From contig DATAUF010000121.1 of the NCBI GenBank assembly GCA_036268405.1, positions 24,260-88,259 on the forward strand: a stretch of DNA of 64,000 nt. The letters run 5' to 3'. Source of the DNA: DASZTV01 sp036268405. GTDB lineage: Bacteria > Actinomycetota > Actinomycetes > JAFAQI01. The number at the start of each line of letters is the position of its first letter. Positions within the stretch are counted from its first letter, which is position 1. The notes below the pieces were generated by a model. That model worked only from the letters and a program-made list of their open reading frames with translations. It ran no database searches and was not told where the DNA came from. Both the position numbers and the translations under genes were made by a program. This document shows positions 8,601 through 16,685 of the stretch, one piece after another.

Positions 8601-9330
8601 GGATCACCGCGATCGTCGCGAGCAGCCCGGCGACCGTCCACACGATTGTCGCCAGTCGGCGTACTGGCACGCCGAGCAGAAGCGCTCGGTCGCGGTTGTC
8701 GGCGATCGCACGTACGGCGACACCGGCGTCCGTGCGTAGCAGGTACCACGCGAGCGCGACGATCGAGATCGGCACCGCGATCACGACAATCAAGTCGTTG
8801 CCGGTGAACAGCACGGGCCCGATGTTCACGCCGTGGTGGGACAGGCGGGTGCTGAAGCCTCCGACGATCGGCGGTCCGCCGAGCCAGCGGGGGAGCAGTA
8901 GCTGGATGCCGCCGAGAATCTGGGCCAGCCCGATCGTGGCCACGGTCGCGATCAGCCGGCTCGACTTCGTGAAGCGACGCATCACGAGCAGCTCGGTGAG
9001 CGCTCCGATCAGGCCGCCCGCGACCAGCCCGGCGGCGACTGCCGCGGGCCAGCTCCAGTGCTGTCCGAGGTAGAGCATCACCCCGACCGTGCCGCCGACA
9101 CCGCCCATCGACCCGTACGCGAAGTTCACGATCCGGTCGGAGCGGTAGGTCAGGACCAGGCCCAGCGCGAGGAGGCCGGTGACCGAGCCGAACAGTGCGC
9201 CCTGGAGCACCACTCCGGTTGGCGTCGAGTTCGGTGAGATCACGTGGCACAGGACGACGGCGACGACCACGGCTGCGCCCGTGCTGAGCGCCCGGTGCCG
9301 GTTGATGACTGTCGGGACGGCTGTTGCCAC
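5674..9330 (-). CDS. Single-chain HAAT-type ABC importer: LivH-LivM-LivF-LivG fusion
   Basis: A 1218-residue polypeptide that carries all four parts of a branched-chain-amino-acid-type importer. Residues about 1-325 are a LivH-like permease, 345-680 a LivM-like permease (VGWAGQVSLGQYAFVGLGG), 720-955 a LivF-like ATPase (Walker A GTNGAGKST near 730, signature MSGGQQQMLSIA, Walker B MLIDELSLGL) and 985-1218 a LivG-like ATPase (Walker A GHNGAGKTT near 998, degenerate signature LSTGTRRIVELA, Walker B VVLLDEPTAG). Lysine-rich and alanine-rich linkers join the parts. The GTG start is 6 nt after the stop of the substrate-binding-protein gene. No frameshift is needed, so this is a real fusion, not an assembly of separate genes. 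Confidence 0.95.
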   Translation of the reverse strand: MATAVPTVINRHRALSTGAAVVVAVVLCHVISPNSTPTGVVLQGALFGSVTGLLALGLVLTYRSDRIVNFAYGSMGGVGGTVGVMLYLGQHWSWPAAVAAGLVAGGLIGALTELLVMRRFTKSSRLIATVATIGLAQILGGIQLLLPRWLGGPPIVGGFSTRLSHHGVNIGPVLFTGNDLIVVIAVPISIVALAWYLLRTDAGVAVRAIADNRDRALLLGVPVRRLATIVWTVAGLLATIAVILPAPSQGLTIDAAAGPELLLPALAAAILAGMESLPIAVFAGVGLGVLNSLVQWNFTQQSLTDVAFLIVILLALTLKRGPIGRRDGAEETSLSASGTTRQIPAQLRRLPEVVAVRIGGRAALLAVAVLVPLACSPSTVRLFSIAAIYAIVAVSLVVLVGWAGQVSLGQYAFVGLGGVMVGDLMNHWNLDLFVCLVAAAASGALLALLIGLPALRIPGLFLAVTTMALAVAANGYFFNPTNFNSLIPGTITRPVLWKRFDLTSERDLYFLCLGVLLAAISIVLGMRRARAGRVILATRDNPRAAAAMAVPTTRITLVSFIVSGAIAGIAGGLHATIQEGIGFGTYEPFESFLVFSMLIIGGVDSITGALLGVGLVETAVHLYPQYQLLITGTGLLVILLVLPNGLASVVFAVRDRLLAIVARRRGIDLTATADGAIAATAGPAASSAPAVGDAKAFLRCDGVEVSYGTMQVLFGVDLDVENREIVALLGTNGAGKSTMLKAVAGLVSASPGRVWFDGEDITGLSTEQRAARGLSLVPAKAIFPSLTVAENLRVAAWLIRRDGERITAGRARAFELFGQLADRERQLAGTMSGGQQQMLSIAMALQSKPRMMLIDELSLGLAPSVVSRLLDVVRELAADGVTIVLVEQSVTVALEVAQRAVFLERGTVRFSGQTAALLERSDVLRSVFIGGASPEIVTSANGRKPRKKTAKATAKELAEIVARPAVLECFDVGKSFGGVRVLNDIRMTVHKGEIVGLIGHNGAGKTTLFDVICGFLPADAGRVVLGGSDVTGFDATDRAVIGLGRSFQEARLYPALTVAETVAVALERHLDSRDLIAAALRLPASTLSEAAVSARVSELLGQLGLTRYAETLIGELSTGTRRIVELACVLAQRPAVVLLDEPTAGVAQKETEALGPLLRRVRDETGATMLVIDHDMPLLTSLCDRLVALELGQVIAEGAPTSVLENERVVESYLGVAG

Positions 9331-9336
9331 CCGCGC

Positions 9337-10989
9337 CTACTTGCCCTTGTACGGACGTCGCGGCGGCGGGTTGCCGCTCGGCCACGCCTGGAGCGTGTAG
9401 CGCTTGCTCGCGATGACGTACGCGCCCTTCTTGTTGTTGTACGTCGAGACCGCGTCGGGGTTCCAGTAGATCTCGGCGCCGTCGAGTGTCGGAGTGAAGT
9501 GGTTGACCGGGAAGCCCCAGGTGCCGAACTCACCGGACCCACCGGCGTACGAACGCATGCCGCGTTCGAAGTTCGCAGGCGTGAGATCAGGCCCGGCCTG
9601 CTGGATGCCCAGCGCCATCATGTACATCTGCGCATAGATCAGGTCCACGAGGTGAGCCGGTTCGTCGCTGCGCACCGCCTTGTACGCCGAGTATCCGAGC
9701 GTCGCCTGGTAGGGCAGGGTCGGGCCCTGGTAGGTCACTCCGATGGCATGTGACCACTCCTGCTGGTCGAACAGCTGCCCGACGATGTCCTGGTCGGTGA
9801 GCGCGACGCCCACCACCTGCCACTCGGGGAAGTAGTTCTGCTCGGCGGCGCGCTGCGTGAGGTAAACGGGGATGATCGGGTCGCAACCGCAGACGACCGT
9901 GGTGATGTGGTTGGCCTTCAGCTTCGCGATGATTCCCGCAGCCTGGTTTGCCAGGGTCGCGAGGTTGAGCTGGTAGGGGATGTTCAGCGGCGCCGGGTCG
10001 CCCGCAGCCTTGTAGATGTTCTGGCCGTTGTGAACGCACTCCTGGTACCAGGGGTTGTCCGGCGCGATCGTCGCGAACTTGCGCGTGGTGTTGACGAACT
10101 CCGAGCCGGCAAAGATTGCCTTCTTGCGAGCGAGCTGCCGCGTCGCGATCTCGGCCGCGGCGTCGCTGACACCGGTGCAGTCGGTCGCGATGCTCCACGC
10201 GTACGGCGCGCGCTGCTCCAGCCACTGTTGCGACATGTACGGGACGCCGAAGTTCACCACCTTGTCGCGCGACAGCGAGTCGCTGTACGGCTCGGTCGTG
10301 GCGCTCATGTCGGCGAAGGCCTTGATGCTCGTCGCGACCTTCAGCGCGTCGTCGCTCGCCTCCTGCTGACCGCCGCCCAGCAGCTCGTTGGTCTGTGAGC
10401 CCTGTCCCTTGTAGAAGTCGAACTTGATCTTGCGGCCGTAGAACTGGAAGTGCGTGTTGAAGTAGTCGGCCAGGCCTTCGATGGTGCGCTGGATGTCGGC
10501 GTTGGTGTCGGAGAACTGCGCGCCGCCGATTTGCGCGAGCGTCTGCTGGAAGCCCGGGTCTGACGTGACTCGGTAGGAGACGGTGATCGTCGATCGGGTG
10601 ACGCCGCGACTGGTCGACCCGCCGTTGTTGCCGCTGAACGCCACGCATGCTGGTGAGTACGGGTCACCCTTGACCTGGGCACCCTGGCAGCCCTTCGGTG
10701 CCGCGATAGGTCCCGCGGGTCCGGTGGTTGCGCCACCCGTTCCCGGCACGCCACCGGTCTTGGCCGGCGCCGTGTCGCTCGGAATCGGCCCGCCGCCCGC
10801 TGAGGTCGCCGGACCTGTGCCGGTGCCGGGCACACCGGTGTCGCTCTGCGTCGTCACGGTCACCCGCTGTGGGGCGTCTGTCGGGACGAACGCCGCCATC
10901 AGCACGAATGCGACGAGCAGACAGGCGAGCGGGCCGTATCCGCGCAGCAACGGCCGCACGGGCGACGGGGAAGGGGAAAGGTTGCTCAT
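9337..10989 (-). CDS. ABC importer substrate-binding protein (type I periplasmic-binding fold)
   Basis: A 550-residue exported protein. A membrane-spanning signal or anchor (LACLLVAFVLMAAFV, about residues 17-31) has no lipobox cysteine. A Gly/Thr/Pro-rich linker follows to about residue 95, then a Peripla_BP_6-type domain (TITVSYRV, DFYKGQG, KAIFAGSEFVNTTRKFA). It lies directly upstream of the four-domain importer and overlaps the preceding surface-protein gene by 4 nt (ATGA), so it is the binding component of that importer. It is longer than usual LivJ-type proteins (350-420 residues). Ligand unknown. Confidence 0.88.
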   Translation of the reverse strand: MSNLSPSPSPVRPLLRGYGPLACLLVAFVLMAAFVPTDAPQRVTVTTQSDTGVPGTGTGPATSAGGGPIPSDTAPAKTGGVPGTGGATTGPAGPIAAPKGCQGAQVKGDPYSPACVAFSGNNGGSTSRGVTRSTITVSYRVTSDPGFQQTLAQIGGAQFSDTNADIQRTIEGLADYFNTHFQFYGRKIKFDFYKGQGSQTNELLGGGQQEASDDALKVATSIKAFADMSATTEPYSDSLSRDKVVNFGVPYMSQQWLEQRAPYAWSIATDCTGVSDAAAEIATRQLARKKAIFAGSEFVNTTRKFATIAPDNPWYQECVHNGQNIYKAAGDPAPLNIPYQLNLATLANQAAGIIAKLKANHITTVVCGCDPIIPVYLTQRAAEQNYFPEWQVVGVALTDQDIVGQLFDQQEWSHAIGVTYQGPTLPYQATLGYSAYKAVRSDEPAHLVDLIYAQMYMMALGIQQAGPDLTPANFERGMRSYAGGSGEFGTWGFPVNHFTPTLDGAEIYWNPDAVSTYNNKKGAYVIASKRYTLQAWPSGNPPPRRPYKGK

Positions 10990-12428
10990 AGATCGATTGC
11001 CATCCTCGCCAGTCGACGTCGGCGTCGTACGACGAAATAGTCCGCACCTGCGATGCCGCCGAGCGTTGCGAGGGCGATCAAGCCGACGGCAAGACCGGCG
11101 CCCCGGCTGCAGGAAGGACTACCCGCCGGGCTCGTTGTCGAACAGCTTGAGGCGACAGTTCGGGTCCCTGCGACTTGCGGGCTCGACACCGGTAGCGGCG
11201 CGCTCGAGGAGACGGGCAACGGGGGAATGGAGGTGCCGCCCGATGGTTCGGTCGCGGGAGGAGGTGTGACAGAGCCACCCAGTGACGGGGCGGGGCTGTC
11301 GCCATTTCCGAACGGGTTGGCATAGGTCTTGTTGTCGGTGGTCGCCGTCACGCCACCGACCTGCACGTCGAAGGCCCCGACCCCGTCAAACGCGGCAAGG
11401 AGGAGGTTCACCAGGCTGTAGACGCTGCCGATCGTGCAGACCGCCTTGGTCGCGCTGTCGACGACGGCGCCGGCGAGCTGGGTGAGCACGAGGGTGATGA
11501 GCGGGTCGAGGACCTTAGCCACCGATGAGGTGGTGGCGATGCCGATGCTGAGCGGCGTCATCGCGATCACGCCGTCGACATCGGTGAACGTCGGAAGGTC
11601 GATGTGCAGGCCGGTGGCAGCGAGCGCCTTGTTGACCGACGTCAGCGTCGAGGCGAGCGAGGCGGTCGACGCCGTCGGCAGCTTGACCCCGGCCAGGGTC
11701 ACCGAGCCGATGCTGAAGGAGGACGAATGGGCCGGCTTGCTGCCGGAGCGCAGTGCGATCTGCCAGTGCAACCCGTCGAGCTGCACCTTTCCGCCGAGCA
11801 GGTCGAGAGTTCCGAGATCTGCGGTCGCCTCTGCGATTCGCGCCTTCCCGGGAATGAGGTGCGCGTAGCTGTGGCTGGACAGGCCGGCGAGGGCCACGAG
11901 ACCCGGCAGGTTGATACGGGTTCCGTCGAACTCGGCGGTGGCCGACTCGTGCGGCGCAGGTATGGCGGCGACGGACTCGCGGCCGGTGGAGACCTTCAGG
12001 GTGTCCGTGTCTGGGCCGGCCGCCGTCTTGTCGGCCCGGCTCGCACCGCTGTCGGACTCGGCGACCAGGGCCTTCGGTAGCTCTCCGGCGGTGACCGGCG
12101 CGGGGAGCGCGCTGCATTGCACTGCGAGCGTGCTTCCGATCACCCCGAGATCGAGTGCCTGGCTGGAGGCCTGCGCGAGGTCGTTGGTGTAGATGGCCAC
12201 CGAGCGGCCGACGGTGATGCTGGCGGCCAGGCCCGCGTCGCGTGGCGCGATCTGGAGCGACTGCGCGGTGGCGGTGGCAGTTCCCGGGACGAACGTCGTG
12301 CCGGTCGTGGCGTAGGCGGATCCTGCGGTCTGCGCAGCGACCACTACGACGGCGAGCGCGGCAGTGCCGGCGACCGCGCGTTTGCGCAGGGCAAGCCCGA
12401 CCCGCGGGACCCCGCGCTGCTGCACCAC
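10986..12428 (-). CDS. Secreted, C-terminally membrane-anchored protein of unknown function
   Basis: A 480-residue protein. It has an N-terminal signal peptide (ALAVVVVAAQTAGSAYA), a beta-prone Ser/Thr/Ala-rich ectodomain (about residues 40-370), a Pro/Ser-rich stalk with four cysteines, then a transmembrane helix followed by RRRRR and a short cytoplasmic tail. That layout fits a cell-surface protein held by a C-terminal anchor. It is the first gene of the operon with the binding protein and the fused importer, so it may capture or present the same ligand. GTG at 12428 sits 6 nt after TATGGT on the minus strand, suggesting a leaderless transcript. I do not recognise the family. Confidence 0.75.
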   Translation of the reverse strand: MVQQRGVPRVGLALRKRAVAGTAALAVVVVAAQTAGSAYATTGTTFVPGTATATAQSLQIAPRDAGLAASITVGRSVAIYTNDLAQASSQALDLGVIGSTLAVQCSALPAPVTAGELPKALVAESDSGASRADKTAAGPDTDTLKVSTGRESVAAIPAPHESATAEFDGTRINLPGLVALAGLSSHSYAHLIPGKARIAEATADLGTLDLLGGKVQLDGLHWQIALRSGSKPAHSSSFSIGSVTLAGVKLPTASTASLASTLTSVNKALAATGLHIDLPTFTDVDGVIAMTPLSIGIATTSSVAKVLDPLITLVLTQLAGAVVDSATKAVCTIGSVYSLVNLLLAAFDGVGAFDVQVGGVTATTDNKTYANPFGNGDSPAPSLGGSVTPPPATEPSGGTSIPPLPVSSSAPLPVSSPQVAGTRTVASSCSTTSPAGSPSCSRGAGLAVGLIALATLGGIAGADYFVVRRRRRLARMAIDL

Positions 12429-12502
12429 TCACGGACCATAAGAGCGCCAGACACGCGCGGCAAGGGTGGTCGGATCAGGCGCCTCGGCGTAGGCTAACTC
12501 GT
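12429..12502. promoter_or_regulatory. Divergent pair of leaderless promoters
   Basis: On the minus strand TATGGT (12435-12440) lies 6 nt before the GTG of the surface-protein gene. On the plus strand TAGGCT (12490-12495) lies 7 nt before the GTG of the FAD-TTC38 gene. Neither gene has a Shine-Dalgarno sequence, so both mRNAs probably begin at the start codon. A GTGACCTCAC palindrome covers the first codons of the plus-strand gene. Confidence 0.5.
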
Positions 12503-15181
12503 GTGACCTCACTAAAACAACTGAGTAAATCCAGTTATGTGGTGGTCGGCGGCGGCGCGGCGGGGACGTTGGTGGCGACCCGGTTGCTGGATGAGTCAGC
12601 CCGGCGACACCTGCCGATGAGGGTCGCAATCGTCGAGTCGCGCGACTCGATCGGGCGTGGCGTTGCCTACTCCGCCACCGACCGGCGCCACACGCTCAAT
12701 GTTCCTGCCTCGAAGATGTCGGCGTACCCGGAGGACGCCGATCACTTCTTGCGGTGGCTCGCGGCGCATGGTCGCGAGGTTGGGGAGTACGACTTCGTTC
12801 CTCGACGCTGGTACGGCGAGTACCTCGAAGACGTACTGGGAATCGCGACGCGACGCGCGACTGCCGCGGACCTGCACGTGGTCCAGGACCGCGTGATCGA
12901 CATCGAACGCGTGGGCACCCGGTGCCGGGTGTTCCTGGCTTCCGGAACGGAGCTGGCTCCGGCCGATGGCGTCGTCCTCGCGCTTGGTCACCTTGGGATC
13001 GGCACGGAGTGGGCGCCGTCATCACTGCGGGATTCGTCTCGATTCATCGCAGACCCGTGGCCGCCGGGGGTGCTCGAAACAGTTGACGATGACCAGGATG
13101 TCCTCTGCGTCGGCGCGGGCCTCACCATGGTCGACGTCGTTGCTGCGCTCGACCGGCCGGGCCGCGCCATTCACGTTGCCTCGCGTACCGGACATCTTCC
13201 GCGCCGTCACGCTGACGAGCTGCTGCCCGTCATGGAGGCACCGGAGTTCTCCTCGGATGCGCCGGGCCTCGCTGAGCTGCGAGCGGTGATGGCGTCACAT
13301 CTCGGGAAGGCCAAGCGCCGCTACGGCAACTGGCGGCCGGCCGTCGACAGCATCCGCGCGATCACCCCGAAGCTCTGGGACGGTCTCGGCGCGGACGACC
13401 GCGTTGAGTTCATGGCGCGGGATGCGCGGGCGTGGGACGCGGCTCGTCATCGCATTCCGCCTGCGGGCGCTGAACTGGTCGCGGCGGCGCGCGACGCAGG
13501 GCGACTCGTCTCGGTGACAGGTGAGGTGGTCGGCGCGACGGAATCCTCGTCGGGGATTGCCGTCGAGCTCACCGACGGCACCGTTCGTACGGTGGGAGCC
13601 GTCGTCAACTGCACCGGCCCTTGTGACCGGCCCGAGCGCAGCGCGGATGCGTTTGTCGGCGCGCTCCTTCAGCGTGGGCTCGTCCGTCCCGGTCCGCTCG
13701 GAATCGGCTTCGACACCTGCCAGGACGGGCGCGTGCTCGACCGATCGGGGGAGTCCTCCGCGGCGGTGTTCACTCTCGGCGCGTTGCGAAAGGGCTCGCT
13801 GTGGGAGTCAACCGCGATGCCCGAGATCCGGGTGCAGGCGGCCGAGCTCGCCCGATGTCTCGTCGGGCCGGCGGTCACCAATCCGGTACGCCCTCGCGAT
13901 CAGTACGGCCTGGTCGTGTCGACCACGGCCGATGCGGCCGACATGTGGCGGCAGGCTCTCGATCGGATCCGCAGGGTGCAGTCCGGCGGGCCCGAGCTGC
14001 TGGCTGCGGCAGTCGAGGTCGATCCGGCCTTCGCGCTGGGACATGCCGCGCTCGCGTTGCTCGCTCGTGAATGCGAGGCGGAGGTTGACGCGCTCGGCAG
14101 CCTTTCGGCTGCGGTCGACGCGCTTCGTCTGCGTGCCGACCCCCGGGAGATCAGCTTCGTGCGGATGGTCGAGGCACGCCTCACTCAGACAACGGCCGAG
14201 GGCGATCGCGAGCTGCTCCGTCACGTCCGGGAGTACCCGACGGACTGCCTCGCGGTAAGCGTCGCCCTGCCGACCATCGCGTTCAGTGGCGTCGCGCAGC
14301 CACTTGAAGACGCCTGGCACCTGGTCGATGTGCTCGCACCGGCGTACGGCGACGACTGGTGGTTCAACAGCCTCGTCGCCTTCACGCGACAGGAGCAGGA
14401 TCGCTTCGCCGAGGCGGATGCGTTCGCGGGGCGTGCGCTCGACGCCGACCCGGCTGCGGGCCACGCCGCGCACGCGCGCGCCCACGTCACGTACGAGACC
14501 GGTGACCACGGCGCGGGCCTTGCCTGGCTGGACGCCTGGATCGCCGAGCACGGGGACGATACGAACCACCGGGCGCACTACGCATGGCATGCCGCGCTGC
14601 ATGAGATCGCGATGGACGACGTCGATGCGGCGTTGCGTCGCTATCACTCGCAGCTGGCGCCGCCATTCGTCACCGGCGCGCGGGCGCTCGTCGACTCAGT
14701 GTCGCTGTTGTGGCGGCTGCGGATGCTCGGGGTACCGGTCGGCGTAGATGATGTGCGTCCGGCGCTGGCGGCGGTTGACCGGTGCGTCTTCGACCGACCC
14801 GCCACTCTCTTCACCGCTTTGCATGCGGCGATCGGCCTTGCCGCCGTCGGCGACCTTGGTGCGCTCGGCCGGCTCGAGTCGTTCGCCGCCGACCATGAGA
14901 ACCGCTCCTTCGCGATCGCGGTCGTCCCGCTCTGTCGCGGCCTTTCCGCGGTCGCTGGCGGGCGACCTGCCGATGCTGTTGGACCCCTTGCAGCGTTGCG
15001 CGTGATGGGCTTGCGCCGGTTCGGCGGCAGCGCGGCGCAACAGGAAGTCGTCGAGGAGACGCTGCTTCACGTGCTCGTCGCCTCCGGGCGGCAGCCGGAG
15101 GCCGCGGCATTGATCGGTGAGCGCCATGCGCGGCGCGGGTCGCCTCTGGACGCTTCGCGGCTGGTTGCCCTGAAGCGGTAG
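12503..15181 (+). CDS. FAD/NAD(P)-binding oxidoreductase fused to a TTC38-type TPR-like domain
   Basis: An 892-residue fusion. Residues 1 to about 465 form an FAD/NAD(P)-binding protein of the COG4529 type (VVVGGGAAGTLVATRLL at about 12-28, then ESRDSIGRGVAYS, HTLNVPASKMSAYP, VNCTGPCDRPE). From about residue 467 (DQYGLVVSTTADAAD) it matches TTC38-family proteins: helical repeats with DPAFALGHAALALLA, NSLVAFTRQEQDRFAEAD, AHVTYETGDHGAGLAWLDAW. GTG at 12503 is chosen from the TAGGCT-7 nt-GTG leaderless arrangement. Substrate and role of the repeat domain are unknown; it could dock a partner. No operon partner is evident. Confidence 0.82.
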   Translation: MTSLKQLSKSSYVVVGGGAAGTLVATRLLDESARRHLPMRVAIVESRDSIGRGVAYSATDRRHTLNVPASKMSAYPEDADHFLRWLAAHGREVGEYDFVPRRWYGEYLEDVLGIATRRATAADLHVVQDRVIDIERVGTRCRVFLASGTELAPADGVVLALGHLGIGTEWAPSSLRDSSRFIADPWPPGVLETVDDDQDVLCVGAGLTMVDVVAALDRPGRAIHVASRTGHLPRRHADELLPVMEAPEFSSDAPGLAELRAVMASHLGKAKRRYGNWRPAVDSIRAITPKLWDGLGADDRVEFMARDARAWDAARHRIPPAGAELVAAARDAGRLVSVTGEVVGATESSSGIAVELTDGTVRTVGAVVNCTGPCDRPERSADAFVGALLQRGLVRPGPLGIGFDTCQDGRVLDRSGESSAAVFTLGALRKGSLWESTAMPEIRVQAAELARCLVGPAVTNPVRPRDQYGLVVSTTADAADMWRQALDRIRRVQSGGPELLAAAVEVDPAFALGHAALALLARECEAEVDALGSLSAAVDALRLRADPREISFVRMVEARLTQTTAEGDRELLRHVREYPTDCLAVSVALPTIAFSGVAQPLEDAWHLVDVLAPAYGDDWWFNSLVAFTRQEQDRFAEADAFAGRALDADPAAGHAAHARAHVTYETGDHGAGLAWLDAWIAEHGDDTNHRAHYAWHAALHEIAMDDVDAALRRYHSQLAPPFVTGARALVDSVSLLWRLRMLGVPVGVDDVRPALAAVDRCVFDRPATLFTALHAAIGLAAVGDLGALGRLESFAADHENRSFAIAVVPLCRGLSAVAGGRPADAVGPLAALRVMGLRRFGGSAAQQEVVEETLLHVLVASGRQPEAAALIGERHARRGSPLDASRLVALKR

Positions 15182-15256
15182 TTCGAAACACAACAGCGCA
15201 TTGACGGCGCGAGGTCCTTTGGTTGGTCCGGATTCCGGCCGCCGTTCCACTTGTCC

Positions 15257-15265
15257 TGTGGATAA
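15257..15265 (-). promoter_or_regulatory. Single DnaA-box-like 9-mer upstream of the DUF222-HNH gene
   Basis: TGTGGATAA on the plus strand is TTATCCACA on the minus strand, a perfect consensus DnaA box. It stands alone in the 159-nt gap 15182-15340, which is A+T-richer than its surroundings and holds no gene. One box does not make an origin. A TAGGTT -10 box (15328-15333) 7 nt before the HNH ATG is the other recognisable element here. Confidence 0.3.
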
Positions 15266-15340
15266 GAATTGTTGAGATTTCTTTTGGTACCAACTGATTC
15301 AGGGCCGAAACTGTCGTACCCGGGTCGTAGGTTTCGTGGC

Positions 15341-16525
15341 ATGGCAAGCCGGTCGGTCGAGCAGCTTCGTTGCTCGGTGGGTGCGGTCCTCGGCGAGGAT
15401 CCGCACGGCCAGCCGGACTGTCTGGTCCTTGAGGACACCGAGGTGTTGCTCGCCGTGCAACGTCAGCTCGACGGTGCGCTGGCCGCCCGCCTGCAGGTGA
15501 TCGACGCTCGTGACGCGACCACCAGCGAACGTGGCCGTTGCACCCGGGGGTGGCTGGTTGAGGAGCTGCAGCTGTCCGGTCCCGACGCCCGCGGCCGGCT
15601 GCGGGTGGCGCGGGCCGGGGTCGCACGCCCGGCGGTGATCGAGGCGCTGCGCGGTGGGGAGATCGGTCACGACCACGCGAAGGTGATCCTCAATTTCCTG
15701 CCCAAGCTTCCCGACGCCGACGCGAAGGACCACGCCGAGAAGCTGCTGCTGGACGCGGCGAAGGTCACCGACCCCACCACGATGACCCGTGGCCTGCGCG
15801 AGCTCGCGGACCGGTTGTGCCTGAACGAGACCGCGGAACAACGCGCGGCGCGGCGCCACGCCGACCGGTGGCTGCGGTTCACCGAAACCTTCAACGGGAT
15901 GACCCGCTTCGACGGGATGCTCGACCCGGTCCAAGCCACCATCGTGCAGACCGCGCTCGCGCCGCTGTCCCAGCGGGCCGGGGAACACGACGACCGGACC
16001 ATCGGGCAACGCCGCGCCGACGCGCTCGTGGACCTCGCCACCATGGCCATGAACCGCGGGGATCTGCCCGACACCGCCGGGGAACCCACCCAGCTCGTGG
16101 TCCAGACGTTCCTCGCCGACCTGACCCGCCGCCTGCAAGCCGGCGACACCTGCCACTCCACGCTGGGCGGCACCCCGATCACCCCCAACACCGTGCGGAT
16201 GCTCGCCTGCGACGCCGGGATCATCCCCGCCGTGATGGGCGGACCCTCCGAAGTCCTCGACCTCGGCCGGTCCACCCGCACCTGGTCACGCGCGCAACGC
16301 AAAGCCGCGAAACTTCGCGCGAACAACCACTGCGAAGCCCCGCTATGCCAAGCCGCCATCGAACGATGCCAACTCCACCACGAACAACAGTGGGCCGAAC
16401 ACCACGGCCCCACCGACCTCGACAACGGCATCTACCTCTGCACCTACCACCACCGACTCACCCACCACACCCCCTGGACCATCACCAGAAACCATGCCGG
16501 CAGAGTCGAGATCCGGCGGACGTAG
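15341..16525 (+). CDS. DUF222 domain / HNH endonuclease (13E12-repeat type)
   Basis: A 394-residue protein. It has an N-terminal DUF222 region (about residues 10-300) and a C-terminal HNH nuclease domain with zinc cysteines and histidines: CEAPLCQAAIERCQLHHEQQ and IYLCTYHHRLTHH. These proteins are multicopy in many actinobacteria (called 13E12 repeats in mycobacteria). They are suspected to be mobile or selfish genes, but their targets are unknown. ATG at 15341 is 7 nt after TAGGTT, so the transcript is probably leaderless. Just past its stop lies the truncated isomerase relic at 16554-16676, which suggests this gene arrived by a rearrangement that destroyed the neighbour. Confidence 0.9.
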   Translation: MASRSVEQLRCSVGAVLGEDPHGQPDCLVLEDTEVLLAVQRQLDGALAARLQVIDARDATTSERGRCTRGWLVEELQLSGPDARGRLRVARAGVARPAVIEALRGGEIGHDHAKVILNFLPKLPDADAKDHAEKLLLDAAKVTDPTTMTRGLRELADRLCLNETAEQRAARRHADRWLRFTETFNGMTRFDGMLDPVQATIVQTALAPLSQRAGEHDDRTIGQRRADALVDLATMAMNRGDLPDTAGEPTQLVVQTFLADLTRRLQAGDTCHSTLGGTPITPNTVRMLACDAGIIPAVMGGPSEVLDLGRSTRTWSRAQRKAAKLRANNHCEAPLCQAAIERCQLHHEQQWAEHHGPTDLDNGIYLCTYHHRLTHHTPWTITRNHAGRVEIRRT

Positions 16526-16553
16526 AGCCTTCGGCCTTCCGGCTAGCGCCGCC

Positions 16554-16676
16554 GCGCACCGTCCAATCGCTACAGGGTGTCGGTGCCGACTACTGGGCGG
16601 GGTCGATGTTGTCGATCAGAATCCCGACCGCTTGGAACGAGCGATCGAGCATGTCGATCGGACTTGTGGAACTCAC
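16554..16676 (-). pseudogene. Relic of a TIGR03086/mycothiol-dependent maleylpyruvate-isomerase-type gene
   Basis: Reading the minus strand from GTG at 16676 gives SPIDMLDRSFQAVGILI followed by DNIDPAQ, then a TAG, then in the same frame SAPTPCSDWTVR, after which similarity ends at about 16554. Members of this family normally read ...DPxQWxxPTPCSxWTVRDL..., so the TAG stands where tryptophan (TGG) is expected. The relic therefore has a nonsense mutation and has lost about four fifths of the gene. It starts 9 nt after the rhodanese stop, as a third gene of the cysteine dioxygenase-rhodanese unit would. Truncation lies next to the DUF222-HNH gene. Confidence 0.72.
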
Positions 16677-16685
16677 AGATTGACG

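Noticed and set aside
12520..12529. ACTGAGTAAA, like ACTGAGCAAG (19129) and CCTGAGTAAG (29629), as a regulon motif
   Set aside because: The copy at 12520 lies inside coding sequence and the word is short; only the 19129 and 29629 copies are placed plausibly, which is too few.
15257..15265. A perfect DnaA box in an A+T-richer gap, as a possible replication origin
   Set aside because: Only one box is present and there is no dnaA, dnaN or repeat cluster nearby.
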